Part shown: positions 1 to 9,927 of the stretch, piece by piece
Layout: every line of letters begins with the position of its first letter
How positions within the stretch are numbered: the stretch's first letter is position 1
Origin: Brachionus manjavacas
Lineage: Eukaryota; Rotifera; Eurotatoria; Ploima; Brachionidae
Reading direction: 5' to 3'
Assembly (NCBI GenBank): GCA_019054805.1
Contig: JAHQIY010000016.1
Location: 992,001-1,056,000 of the forward strand
Length of the DNA: 64,000 bases
Notes under the pieces: model-generated
The model's database searches: none
Told to the model about the DNA's origin: nothing
What the model saw: the letters and a program-made list of their open reading frames with translations, nothing else
Made by a program: the position numbers and the translations under genes

Positions 1-302
1 ATGTTATTAAAGGTTAAGTTGCGAGAGCGCAGCGAGAATTCTTTCTTTTCAAGATCGACTCTAGAATGCTCGCTCGCGTAACAAACTCGATTTCCGCCAA
101 GGATTTTGTGTATCCAAGATGGCATTTGCCATTGGGTGGCCATCAATCTGTGTGACTTGAGAATTCCATTCTCCACCGTTCTGTCAATGACGTCAACGCC
201 TATAACGCTGGGGTTGTACGGATTGGGGTATTTTTGCAGCGCCGCTTTGACAACATTCTCCCACTGATGGTTAAATACGTGCTCAGAAGACCAAATTTTC
301 AT
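1..302 (-). CDS. PRELID3: PRELI/MSF1 domain protein, PRELID3 (Slowmo) type, 5' part only
   Basis: The reverse strand reads, from an ATG at 300-302, about 100 codons without a stop up to the window edge. It opens MKIWSSEHVFNH and contains KYPNPYNPSVIGVDV, the hallmark N-terminus of PRELI-domain proteins of the PRELID3/Slowmo group. Family members work with TRIAP1-type partners in the mitochondrial intermembrane space and move phospholipids between membranes; that role is inferred from the family. The segment is clearly GC-richer than the flanking DNA, as expected for a conserved exon. The rest of the roughly 200-residue domain lies outside the window. No intron is seen in this part. The start is chosen because it coincides with the conserved family N-terminus, where W and H are at positions 4 and 8. 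Confidence 0.9.
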   Translation of the reverse strand, partial: MKIWSSEHVFNHQWENVVKAALQKYPNPYNPSVIGVDVIDRTVENGILKSHRLMATQWQMPSWIHKILGGNRVCYASEHSRVDLEKKEFSLRSRNLTFNN

Positions 303-972
303 TTTTTTTTTCAAGCCAATTTCGATGTTTTTACTTGCTTTCAAATGAACTTTAAAATTCCTCTGAAGAAATCTAAAATAAAAATTTATCTCATCATTCT
401 TATTATTCAATTTTAATTTTGAGTTTAAGGCGAAAACATTTTTTGTCGAATGCAGCGTTTTGCAACCATTCTAAATACCTTTTTTGTTTTGTTTTGATAT
501 TTGTGTGATTTGTGCTTAATTCTAGAAAATGTATGCATTTAAATAAAATAATAATTTTGCATTTTTTTTTTATTTTTTTTTGCTAGCTTTACACAATTGT
601 GTATGAACGCTTTTAAAATATTTATGTTCAATAGATATTCGTAGAAGACAATTTTTTTGGATTAATATTTCACAGGGTGTAAAAAATTTGAAATATTTCA
701 ATCAAAAATCGATTTATTCTTCATCAAATGAACAAAAATTAAATTATATTAAATTAAATTTTAAAAAATTTAAGGCAAATTGAATTTTCATACAAATAAA
801 AATAAAAATAATAATATATATATAACAAGGAGACACCTTAAAAGTCATAAGTCCTTTTATATTTATCAAAATAAAACGAAATTTATTTCTTGTACAAAGT
901 CGTATTTTATTTCTTAGTTCATCAAAGTTGTTTGCTCTCCAGCCATTCTTATACACTTTCCTGTTTAAAATG
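303..972. other. Intergenic, no gene seen
   Basis: Upstream of the PRELID3 start, this AT-rich stretch should hold its promoter and 5' UTR. It has homopolymer A/T runs and no coding pattern that I can support. Confidence 0.5.
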
Positions 973-1325
973 GCAATGTGAAATATTAGTACAAAAATTA
1001 CAGTACAAAAAGCAAAAACGCTATGATTTTTTTTCTAATTGTGTAAAAATGGTTCTGTAAACAGTACAATATTGTACAAATTTTTTAGAAACGAATACCA
1101 AGCTCTGCAAAAACTCTGAAATTTAATTGCAGATATTAATCATATATTTTTTGATGGTGTGCATTTTACAGAAAAATGCAGAGTTTTTGCAGAGCTTGGT
1201 ATTCGTTTCTAAAAAATTTGTACAATATTGTACTGTTTACAGAACCATTTTTACACAATTAGAAAAAAAATCATAGCGTTTTTGCTTTTTGTACTGTAAT
1301 TTTTGTACTAATATTTCACATTGCC
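973..1325. repeat. Perfect long palindrome (foldback/MITE-like)
   Basis: Positions about 973-1117 are repeated as the exact reverse complement at about 1180-1325, with a 62-bp spacer. Homopolymer lengths also match in both arms (8 T versus 8 A, 6 T versus 6 A), so the arms look identical over about 146 bp. The element ends in CAATGTGAAAT...ATTTCACATTG. The 10-mer TTTAAAATGG lies on both flanks (964-973 and 1326-1335) and may be a target-site duplication. A degraded relative is at 44.1-44.8 kb. Confidence 0.85.
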
Positions 1326-3303
1326 TTTAAAATGGACCAAAAATCTTCAATTGTTAGTACTTCTGGCACATTTTCAGGGTTTTCGCAGTTTTGCACAAAT
1401 TTGCATGTACTGTCGATATGAATGTCAATTTCTTATGGCTCATTTTGCTCAATTTGCTCAATTTACTCATTTTGCCTAATTCGTTGTTTTTGACTTTAAA
1501 AAACCATAGTTTAATCAAAAGAGAGACTTCGACAGACGTCTTTAGCTTTGGAAAGAAAGAACGAATAGTTAGATGGCGATTACACAACGGAGCCAGTATT
1601 GGCATGATATAATTTAGAATTAATCAATTTGATTTTGCAAAATTATCTGCTTCTTGTTCATGCCGATGAATGGCTAATAATCACAAGCAACAAAAAATTA
1701 CAGTTAACCTTAATTTGAGCACTAATTGACTTACCTGGGTCTCGCTAGAAACAAAGATAATTCGATAAATTTTTTGTCGGGCAAGTAATCCTAAAAAAAG
1801 TAATCCCAAAAATTTATCAATTAGTTTAACTATTATTTCAAGCTAAAAATTAATTTTTTATTTTTTTATGTTTAGTCTTTTTATTATGAATGAGCAAAGG
1901 CTTGGGACAGATTTACAAATAAGTAAAAAAATATATTTTCTAAAAAAAAGCAGGTGCAGCCAGCCGAGATCCGGATCACTGACCAGGTATAGGTAACAGC
2001 GGCTAAGGCCAAAGGGGTCCGGGGCGAAGTCCTGGTTTAGGGTTTTGGGTAAGCACAAGGTAAAGGTTTTTTTATTAATGCAAAATGTATAAAATGAGTT
2101 TGAAAATGAAAAAAATGAGTTAAATGAGTAGAACTCCAACCTAAAGTATAAAAATGATAACTCTTTTCTGTAACTCTCTATCTTTATCATTTCTTAATAT
2201 TTCTTTATTTATTTTTAATTTTAATATTTTCCTATTTTTTAACTTATATTATTTTTACTATTATTCTATTCTATTTAACTTTATTTTGATTTTTATTTTA
2301 TTTTTATTTTTTAAAATATGAAGGAGCTTAAGCTCGATACAGAAATACAAATGAAAAAAAAATAGTAAGTCATATTAACAGCCACCGTCAATAGGTGCAA
2401 ATTTGATATTTTGGTTCTATTCATCTATTCTGGTTAGAATTTTTTTTGCAATTTGTAGATTTATTTTATTCAATTGTAAAAATTTTATTTTTCAATTATA
2501 AATCAACATACAATTAGATTGAAAATTAATCAATTTATTGGCAAATATTTCTTTTAATCTTTTCCTTAAACTGGACTGTTAATCAAAACATTGTTTTAGA
2601 ATTTTAATTTTGATTTATTTGTATGAAAATTTATAAAGCTGCCATTTGTATTTTTCAATTTTTTTTATTTTGATTTAAACGTCACAAAGCTCTTTTTGTT
2701 TTAATTTGGCGTGTACGGCTTTTAGATAGTTGAAGAAATGTTGAATTAGACAAAAATAAATTTTGCGGATTTTTATCAAAAATTTTCAAATTGATGTTTA
2801 CTCGTATCTTTTATTATGAGTTTTTTAAAAGGTTTGGTCAGCTTAAAATCAATTTTAAGTGCACAAATTTAAACAGCAGTTTCTTAAAAGTAGTAGAAAA
2901 ATTTGCTAAAAAACAAGAATTTAATAATTTGTGCAAAAAAATTTAAAGTGAAACTTCAATCTAATAAGAGAATCAGATGAAGAAGAATAACCTATGGGTT
3001 ATTCGACTATATCGTTAGCTCATTCCACATAGATGTTATTCTGAAGTTTTCTCTGGACCTTGATAAATAGAGTTGCTTCTCGAGTCTGGGATTTTACGTA
3101 GATTCGTAGAAACGAGAGTTTTCATTAAAAAAACTTTTAATTGTATTATTTGAATCAGATTTGCATCTACCATTGTTTAACAATTATTAATGTCATTTTT
3201 TACTGTCTAAAATAGCAGCTACTTTCAAAGATGCGCCAACAGTAGCATTCACAATTGATGAGTACGTAAAGATTAGTAAGTTCTCAATAATCTATCAAAA
3301 AGT
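1326..3303. other. Intergenic with LINE debris, no gene
   Basis: No supported gene. On the reverse strand at about 1500-1612 a short reading frame (APLCNRHLTIRSFFPKL) resembles the C-terminus of the LINE at 27.1 kb (PTPLCNCYLTISSF), so it is probably an old LINE tail. A GC-richer patch at 1950-2075 is unexplained. Confidence 0.4.
2290..2362 (+). mobile_element. LINE 3'-end signature (5'-truncated copy)
   Basis: The sequence GAAGGAGCTTAAGCTCGATA followed by CAGAAATACAAATG matches the 3' terminal motif (GAAGGAGC...AGCTCGGTACAGAAAACAAATAAAT) found beside LINE copies at 26.7, 61.6 and 63.8 kb. It is probably the end of a heavily 5'-truncated insertion; where it begins is not clear. Confidence 0.5.
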
Positions 3304-3839
3304 TATCTTGAAAACTCCAAAACCGTGTTCTTCGAATCATACAATACTTCCCTTTAAAAACAAGAATCAGTGATATTCACCAAAAACTCAAAGTCGACTT
3401 ACTTGTTACAAGACTCAATAAACTGTTCGCAAATTTCATTTCGGCCAAACGGAGCCACAGCCTAATCCAAGAAGAGCTAAACGATTACGTCCAAACAACA
3501 AATCCTAGATTCAAAACTTTATTCGATCTAATTATTCAAAAATACTAAACTAACACTAACTTTACTTATAATTTTTTATTTTATAATTTTTTATTCTATA
3601 ATTTTTTATGCAAATCTTTAAAAAGTACATTTGGTCATCACTTAACAATATCTTTCAACTTTTAATTCCAAGCTAACAAAACACTTTTGTTTCTATTTTA
3701 TTTTGATTTTAAATTCAAACTTTTTAATTATTTTTATGTTTCTTCAAGCAAGAGGCTGAAAGGGAGGACTAAGTTCCATTCCAAACTGCCTGGGAGTCTC
3801 TCCCAAATTATATTTAAATAAATAAATATCTTGAAAACT
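3304..3839 (+). mobile_element. 5'-truncated LINE fragment with target-site duplication
   Basis: The 13-mer TATCTTGAAAACT occurs at 3304-3316 and again at 3827-3839, flanking the fragment. Inside, one frame from 3317 reads NRVLRIIQYFPLKTRISDIH and continues to a TAA at 3546-3548. This is the layout of the C-terminal end of Jockey/I-type LINE ORF2 proteins. A 3' UTR and an (AAAT)n tail follow. This frame has no internal stop, so the insertion is not very old. A relative (same GGACTAAGTTCCATTC tail motif) is at 35.2-35.9 kb. Confidence 0.75.
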
Positions 3840-4619
3840 TGATTGTTTCCGAAATCTACCGAAATAGCCAATATATTTTTTAAGACTTCAAATCTATAAA
3901 ATTCAATAAAAAATTCAAATGTGTCTCCTAGTAATGAGGTGCCTTTCAAAACTTTTGATTTCTTAAAAAATAGAATTTTTTTTTTATTGAAAAATTACCA
4001 ATAAATATTTGATTAAGGATTAAATTCATTCTGTATTAATCATTGTTAATTTTTATCAATTCAGATTACTTAACAGCGACTTGCTTTCGCATAAATTTTA
4101 TCAGAATCATTTCTCTAAATTAAAATCAATTTAAAATGTAAAAATTTTAAGAAATTTTCAGCAAAAATTTTAATTTTTTGTTTCAATAAATTTTAGACTA
4201 TAAAATTTTTATTCAAAAGCAAAAAAAAACATCAATATATGAGATTTATTTAAACCAATTTTAATTTTTATTCAACAAAGTTATAGGATTTTTTAGAGTT
4301 ATGTTCTTTGGAGCTTTATTTCACAAAACCAATAATTGTAGATACTATATTTAGAATCTTTTCAAATGCTTGCTAAACAACTAAACAGACAGTTTTTAAA
4401 TTTTACTTATCCCTACAAAATAAGAAATCTAAACGTGATTTCAAAATTTTCTTTTATGAACATTCTTTAAAATACCTTTTTATACCATTCCAAATCTTTA
4501 TTGATTCTAATATTTAAAAATAACTAATTTTTTGCATAGAAGCTTGTGAATATTCAAAAATTTATAAGTCTTGTCACAGTATTTAAGCTTGACCAACTTA
4601 TCCATTGAATATTTTTTAA
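3840..4619. other. Intergenic upstream of the PCNA-like gene
   Basis: AT-rich with no gene seen. It must contain the promoter of the clamp gene, but I cannot point to a specific element. Confidence 0.4.
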
Positions 4620-5438
4620 ATGTTTGAATTCAAAATAAATGATGTTACTAAGTTCAAAAGGATTTTGGACGTACTCAAAAACCTATTTGAACAAGTAACA
4701 ATGGAAGTGGACCAGGATGCTTATTGTGGTCTACGTTTAAATGCAGCGGACTCCACACACGTTACCCACTCACATATTAATATGAAGGTCGATTCAATAT
4801 ATGGCTATGGAACTGTGGGTATAAACATACAGTCTTTGATCAAAATTTTGGAAAACTCCAATACGGTAGAGGTTCACTTGTGTTACCGCAACGCGGACCA
4901 TTTAAAAATTGTTTGTGGTACGACTGTGCATACACTCATGCTTACAAAAGCACCACATATCTTCTCATTGCGCTCGTATAGCTACAACAATAAGACATTC
5001 AAAATGTCGTATTGTTCATGTTGCTCTGAGTTTGCCTACCTAACCGATAACGAAAACTTTGATGGGGATGTGGGTTCGGTGGTCTGCTATGAATTTGCCA
5101 AAACGCTTGTCGACCTAAGCTGCCTTTACGACACGGCCAGATTCGATTTCTTTCAGCCTCGTGCATCTTATCTGCCTCAACTAGTGATTTCAGCCGGTCC
5201 AGAAATAGTTTTTCTGCGTGCAAAGCTAGTGAGGATAACTAATGAAATCCAACTGTTGAAAAATGTTTCTCTCAAGCATATTACGAAAATATTACAGTTA
5301 GAAACAAAAAAGTATGATAGGGAAACAAGTTTGGTCCATAAAGTATATTTACATCTTATTGGCGAGTACAATAAATTGAAACTTGTTTACAAACTGGAAG
5401 ATGGTTCTTCAATTAAATTTTGGCTGTCACCAATTTAA
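4620..5438 (+). CDS. Divergent PCNA-like sliding clamp, intronless
   Basis: The 272-residue single-exon ORF starts MFEFKINDVTKFKRILDVLK and keeps the PCNA order of landmarks. Near residues 40-47 it has DSTHV (family D-S-S-H-V); then GINIQSLIKILE (family GVNLTSMSKILK); an A-D-x-L strand; EFAKTLVDLS (family EFARICRDLS); and a last strand KLVYKLEDGSSIKFWLSPI matching VEYKIADMGHLKYYLAPK. Length is near the usual 260. By family knowledge PCNA forms a trimeric ring that tethers polymerases. Here the interdomain connector that docks PIP-box partners is unrecognisable, the modified-lysine loop around family residue 164 is gone, and there is no acidic tail, so function may have changed. A poly(A) signal follows at 5518. 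It has no introns, unlike most neighbours, so retrocopy origin is possible. A bona fide PCNA is presumably elsewhere. Confidence 0.8.
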   Translation: MFEFKINDVTKFKRILDVLKNLFEQVTMEVDQDAYCGLRLNAADSTHVTHSHINMKVDSIYGYGTVGINIQSLIKILENSNTVEVHLCYRNADHLKIVCGTTVHTLMLTKAPHIFSLRSYSYNNKTFKMSYCSCCSEFAYLTDNENFDGDVGSVVCYEFAKTLVDLSCLYDTARFDFFQPRASYLPQLVISAGPEIVFLRAKLVRITNEIQLLKNVSLKHITKILQLETKKYDRETSLVHKVYLHLIGEYNKLKLVYKLEDGSSIKFWLSPI

Positions 5439-5517
5439 AAGTTTATTACTTTTAGATTTATTAAGCATAATCCATTTCGTTCTTTTTTTGGTCAAATTTT
5501 TTTAATGGTGACTGCAT

Positions 5518-5523
5518 AATAAA
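5518..5523 (+). terminator. Polyadenylation signal AATAAA
   Basis: AATAAA lies 79 bases after the stop of the PCNA-like gene, followed by an A-rich run at 5553-5562, so the clamp gene has its own 3' end. Confidence 0.6.
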
Positions 5524-5569
5524 GTTTTAATATCTAAATGTTTTTATTTTTCAAAAAAAAAATTAAATG

Positions 5570-6225
5570 TTAAGGCCCAAGAGGAGCTTTTTTTTTTTTT
5601 TTTTTCTTATTCACTCCTTGTGGAGCATAGGGTCATTACTTGATTTCCACTCAAGTCGATCTTTTGCCTTTACCCTTGCTTCTCCCCATGTCATACCCAT
5701 TTCGATGAGCTCTTTCGTGATTGTTGACCTCCATACCTCCATGTTACTGCTTGTCGTCCTACCTTACGTCGCCCTTGAGGGGACCATTGAAGGGCCCTTA
5801 TGACCAGTCCTCTGGTATTATTTCTTGCCGCCATATCTTGCTGAAGAGGTCTTGCAATATCCCTACTGTGATCCTGCCATCAGCTTTTAACATTTCTGCT
5901 GTGACTCCGTCAATGCCGGGTGCTTTCCGGTTCTTCAGAGCCTTTATCGCAGCTTCTATTTCTCTTAGGCTTGGCACTTCGGTGTTTATATCGAGGTCAG
6001 TGCTAGCTGCTTCTGGTCTTAAAGACTCTAAAGGTTTTGGTCTATTTAGAACTTCTCTAAAGTGCTCAACCCATCTTTTCCCTTGCTCTTTTTCAGTTGT
6101 TAGGATACGACCTTCTTTGTCTTTCACTAATGTTGTTTTTTTCTGTGAAGGGCTACATATCGAATTAGTGATCTTGTGTAGCTTATGTAGGTCACCGGTT
6201 GAATGACCGCTTGCATAACCAACTC
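5570..6225 (-). pseudogene. LINE ORF2 remnant with internal deletion (RTE/Craft-like)
   Basis: On the reverse strand, 6225 to 5798 reads RWVEHFREVLNRP...KALKNRKAPGIDGVTAEML, the segment just before and at the start of a LINE reverse transcriptase. At 5798 it meets a stop, and 5790-5611 then encodes the extreme ORF2 C-terminus (TKELIEMGMTWGEAR..DRLEW..) ending at a TGA at 5611-5613. The whole catalytic RT core between them is missing. In the C-terminal part, GGAGGTATGGAGG looks like a short duplication that shifts the frame. Composition is much GC-richer than the flanks, and the family differs from the Jockey-type copies at 26-33 kb. It lies just downstream of the clamp gene, on the opposite strand. 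Confidence 0.85.
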
Positions 6226-9200
6226 AAAGATCGATCTTTTCTTTATTAAATGAAAAAAAATATTCCAAGTAAAATTTAAAGATATTGAATTATATTTTTA
6301 AATAATAATCAGCACTCAAAGATTCAACTTTTTGAACAATTTACTGGAAGTGTCTAAACAAACTTCAATCAACAGATTTCAACAAAATTTTATATTTTTG
6401 TCCTTTTATTAAAATATTTTTTATAAACTTGATGCAAAATTCTGTTTTTTATTTCCAAAATTTAAATTTAATCTTAGTTGTTGAATTTAATTATCTCTTC
6501 AGTAATTTTTTTATTTTTTATATAACAAAATATATTAAGGATACATTTTAACCCGTCATATCAATAATTAAATTTAAGTTTTTAATGTATAAAATTATAT
6601 ATTAAATATTTTAACTTATTTTTTTCAAACACAATTTTAAACACAATTTTATTTATACTTTAAAAATATAACACTTAAATAAAAAATTTAAAAAAAGGGA
6701 AATTATTTATTTTTTGTTCTTTTATTAGATATTTTTATGAGAATAAAAACTTGGGCTATTAGATATATGATAATTTTGAGAATTTTTGTAAAATAGATAA
6801 TAAAAAATCATTTAATTAGATATGAAGAGCCATACTCACACTGTTTTGGTAATTGGTTTTGTTTTGTTTTGATTCTAAATATGTTTGAAATGATAATAAT
6901 TTATTAATTAAAATAAAAAAAAATATTTTTAAATAGAATATAGAATTTAAAAAAAACTAAATGGTGTCAAATTTTTCATAAACGTCAAAATTCGAAGCAA
7001 ATCTAAACTAATAAAAGAATAAATAAGATTGATGAATTGTTTATTTTAGTTAATAAGCGTTTATTAGCATGTTTTTATTTTTCAATTAATAAAACTTAAA
7101 ATACTTTAAAGTTCAATATTGATCTACGAAGAAATTAAAGCCTTCTCAAATTTTGATTAATTCAACAAATTTATTTAAATAAAGCACTTTTGCCAGCACC
7201 TGATATCACATTGCAAAGCTCGATTGCAGATAAGTTAATTTGTACAATTTATCTATTAATATTGAATTGCCTGGCATATCAATTTCTTGAGGTTATATAA
7301 TCTATTTTGGTTCAAAAGACTTCTCATTATTTACTCCTGATTAAAATCTGTAAAAGATATTTTAAATAATCTATCGGTCTGGAACTTGCTGATTCAATTT
7401 GGAATCGATGATTAAGCAGAAATCTTACAATTAGTCGGAAAAGCGAGGAAAAGTTCTGAAGATAGAGAATCTCGGTTGGAAAACTAAGGGTTAATTTATC
7501 AGACTGAGAACTAAAAATTTAGAGTAAAGCTTTAGATAGAGAAATATAATTTATTAATTTCATTTTAATGATTTTGATGGTTTGATGCATTTAAAACAAA
7601 ACAAATAAAATTTTTTTTTTTTAGTTCAACAATTATAATATTCTGTTGAGAAGAAAAAGAGATTAATGGAAAAAATTTGCTTCTATGAAGATAAATAGAA
7701 CAAAATAAAACACGACTCAAATTCAACTTGAAGCAAATATTCGACTAGATAATCTATATTTATCTAAGGAAATGAGAAAATTTAGCTGATTCCATAGATT
7801 AGCTTTTTTTGTTATCTTCTTTGTTCAATGTCGAGCTGTTTTTCTCGGAAAATTTAAAGGATTTAAAGGAGAGGGCTCAAACATATTAAAACCAAGTGCC
7901 TGTAGTTATCTCTCAAATTTAGCATTAAAATAATCAGTTTCATTAAATTGCTCTAATCCAAAAGAGTGCATTATGTTTTCCTAGAGCTTCAGACATGATT
8001 TGCTTAAAAATAAGAAATACTAACTTAAAAAAAATTCGTTTTATACTTTTTTGATTCATTGGAAGCTTTGTTCGGTACCGCAATGAGACTTTATGCTAAT
8101 TAAATAAATTTAATAAAAATTTAGGATAAACAAAAATTTAATAAAGCAGGATCTGGCTTCATCGCAGCTCATGGATCTAAATTTTCTTAAAAAATAAAAA
8201 AATTGTTTGTTTTGAATTAATTAAAAAAATTGTGAAAAAAAAGGACAGCACGGCCAGAGTAACCTGATAAATATGTGTGCAAAAATTTGATAAAATTCGC
8301 ACGCAAATTCGAATAAACAATTTTTTTAAAGTATAAAGAAAAAAGATTCTTATTTGCTTAACATTCTTTAACATGACAACTATTTGGGTTAACTTAATAA
8401 GAATATCTCGAAAACTGATCATTTAGAAGAGCTTAGCATGAGTGCTCGACTTAATTTAAAAAAAAAGGGAAATTAAACTTTCTAAAATGTTTAATTACTC
8501 TAATTTAGCCTAATTGCTGTCTAATCGTTTTCGATTAATAAACGGTTAAGGGTAGGCTTTTTTAAAGTCTGGATTAAAAAAAATTCAAAAAATATTTATG
8601 ATAGATAGTTAAATTTATAGACCGACTAGTGTTGAATCTGGTTTGAATTGAATCGGGAAAATGATCATGTTTATTTATGATTTTATTTCACTTAAAAGTA
8701 ATATTCATTTATTTTATTCTAAATAATAGTTTATGCCTAATCTCTCGAAGTATGAGTTTAAGGCGAGCATATTTTTTTCTTTATAATTCAGGTTAAGTGT
8801 CTACTCAGAACATCAAGTTAATTCAATTCATTTGATTTTATCTAACATTCGGCCAATTGTTGTATAAATGATTTTTTAATAAAAAATTCCTTTCTAATTA
8901 TTCTATTTTTATTAATTAAATTTTTGTGAAATAATTTTCTATTTTATCTTTATGCATTTCGTTTTGTCGAATGACTCGAGGACATGTTTCCTTGATTGAA
9001 AGTCCTCGGGACTGAACAATGATAAATTCAGGTCAAATCGGTATAGAAAAATTATTCAGTCGAAACAGACCTACAATGGTAGTTATGGAAAATTTTGTTA
9101 AAAATAAAAATATTTTATGAATCAAGACATGCAGCAGCAGCTGTTTGTCAAAAAATTCTCTACGGACTTTAATGAACACAGGCATTCTGAAGCCAAATAG

Positions 9201-9919
9201 ATAAAAATGGATTTTAGTAAAATTTGTTAGTTTTTTTGGTTGGGAAAATTAGCTGCACAACTAATGAGCAGGAAAAACAAAGCAAATATTTGATTTGCTG
9301 AACTGAAGCTAATCAATCATAGTGTTCAATGGAAATATTTTGATTAAAGATAAGATAAGGATTATTTTATGCGCTAATGTTAAAAAAAGTGATAATGGCA
9401 CCCTCAGGGCAATCATTGATCACGTATTTTTATCCGATTTTTGCGCAATCGAATGACATTATCAAATAGATGAAATCGGATATTTTCAATTGAACGAGGC
9501 TTTGCTCATAAATAACTTGGAAATTTGAGTATAAAATTTGAGTATAAAATTTGAGCATTTTTTAAAAACGTTCACATCTATGATAATTATAATAAAATCA
9601 AGCAGCGTAACGAAATTTATCAATTTAAATATTTGAAGTTTTAATATCGAATATCATTTTTGTTCGATGGCAAAGAAAAAGAAATCTACCTAGCTAAAAA
9701 TGGTCACAACTTGTAATTATGCTACTGATGGATGGTTTACTTTTAATTTTTAATGATATTCGACCTAAATTCTTAGTTTAGTGGTCATCGAAGAAGAATA
9801 CAATTTTTCCAATAGGTCAAATAGAAACATTCAAATTTTAATAAATAAAATTTTTAATTCAAATTTTGTTCTTCTTAAACTTGAATGAAATTAATGTGAT
9901 TTTTTTGCTTTTTTTCTAG
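6226..9919. other. Long gene-free stretch upstream of the STAR gene
   Basis: I see no coding pattern here. It ends in a good splice acceptor (pyrimidine tract and CTAG at 9916-9919) just before the first ATG of the STAR gene, so it probably contains that gene's promoter, a non-coding first exon and its intron, none of which I can place. Small direct repeats occur at 9525-9556 (ATAAAATTTGAGT units). Confidence 0.4.
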
Positions 9920-9927
9920 ATAGAATA

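Noticed and set aside
1858..2190. 110-codon reverse-strand frame
   Set aside because: Starts and ends in AT-rich repeats, overlaps the LINE-tail region, no family resemblance.
4620..5438. PCNA-like gene considered as HUS1 or RAD1 of the 9-1-1 clamp
   Set aside because: The MFE start, D-S-x-H-V, GxNxxSxxKIL and final YK...Y/W-L-x-P strand fit PCNA better than either 9-1-1 subunit.
8177..8422. 81-codon reverse-strand frame with hydrophobic ends
   Set aside because: F/I/L/K-rich translation of AT-rich DNA mimics membrane segments; no homology seen.
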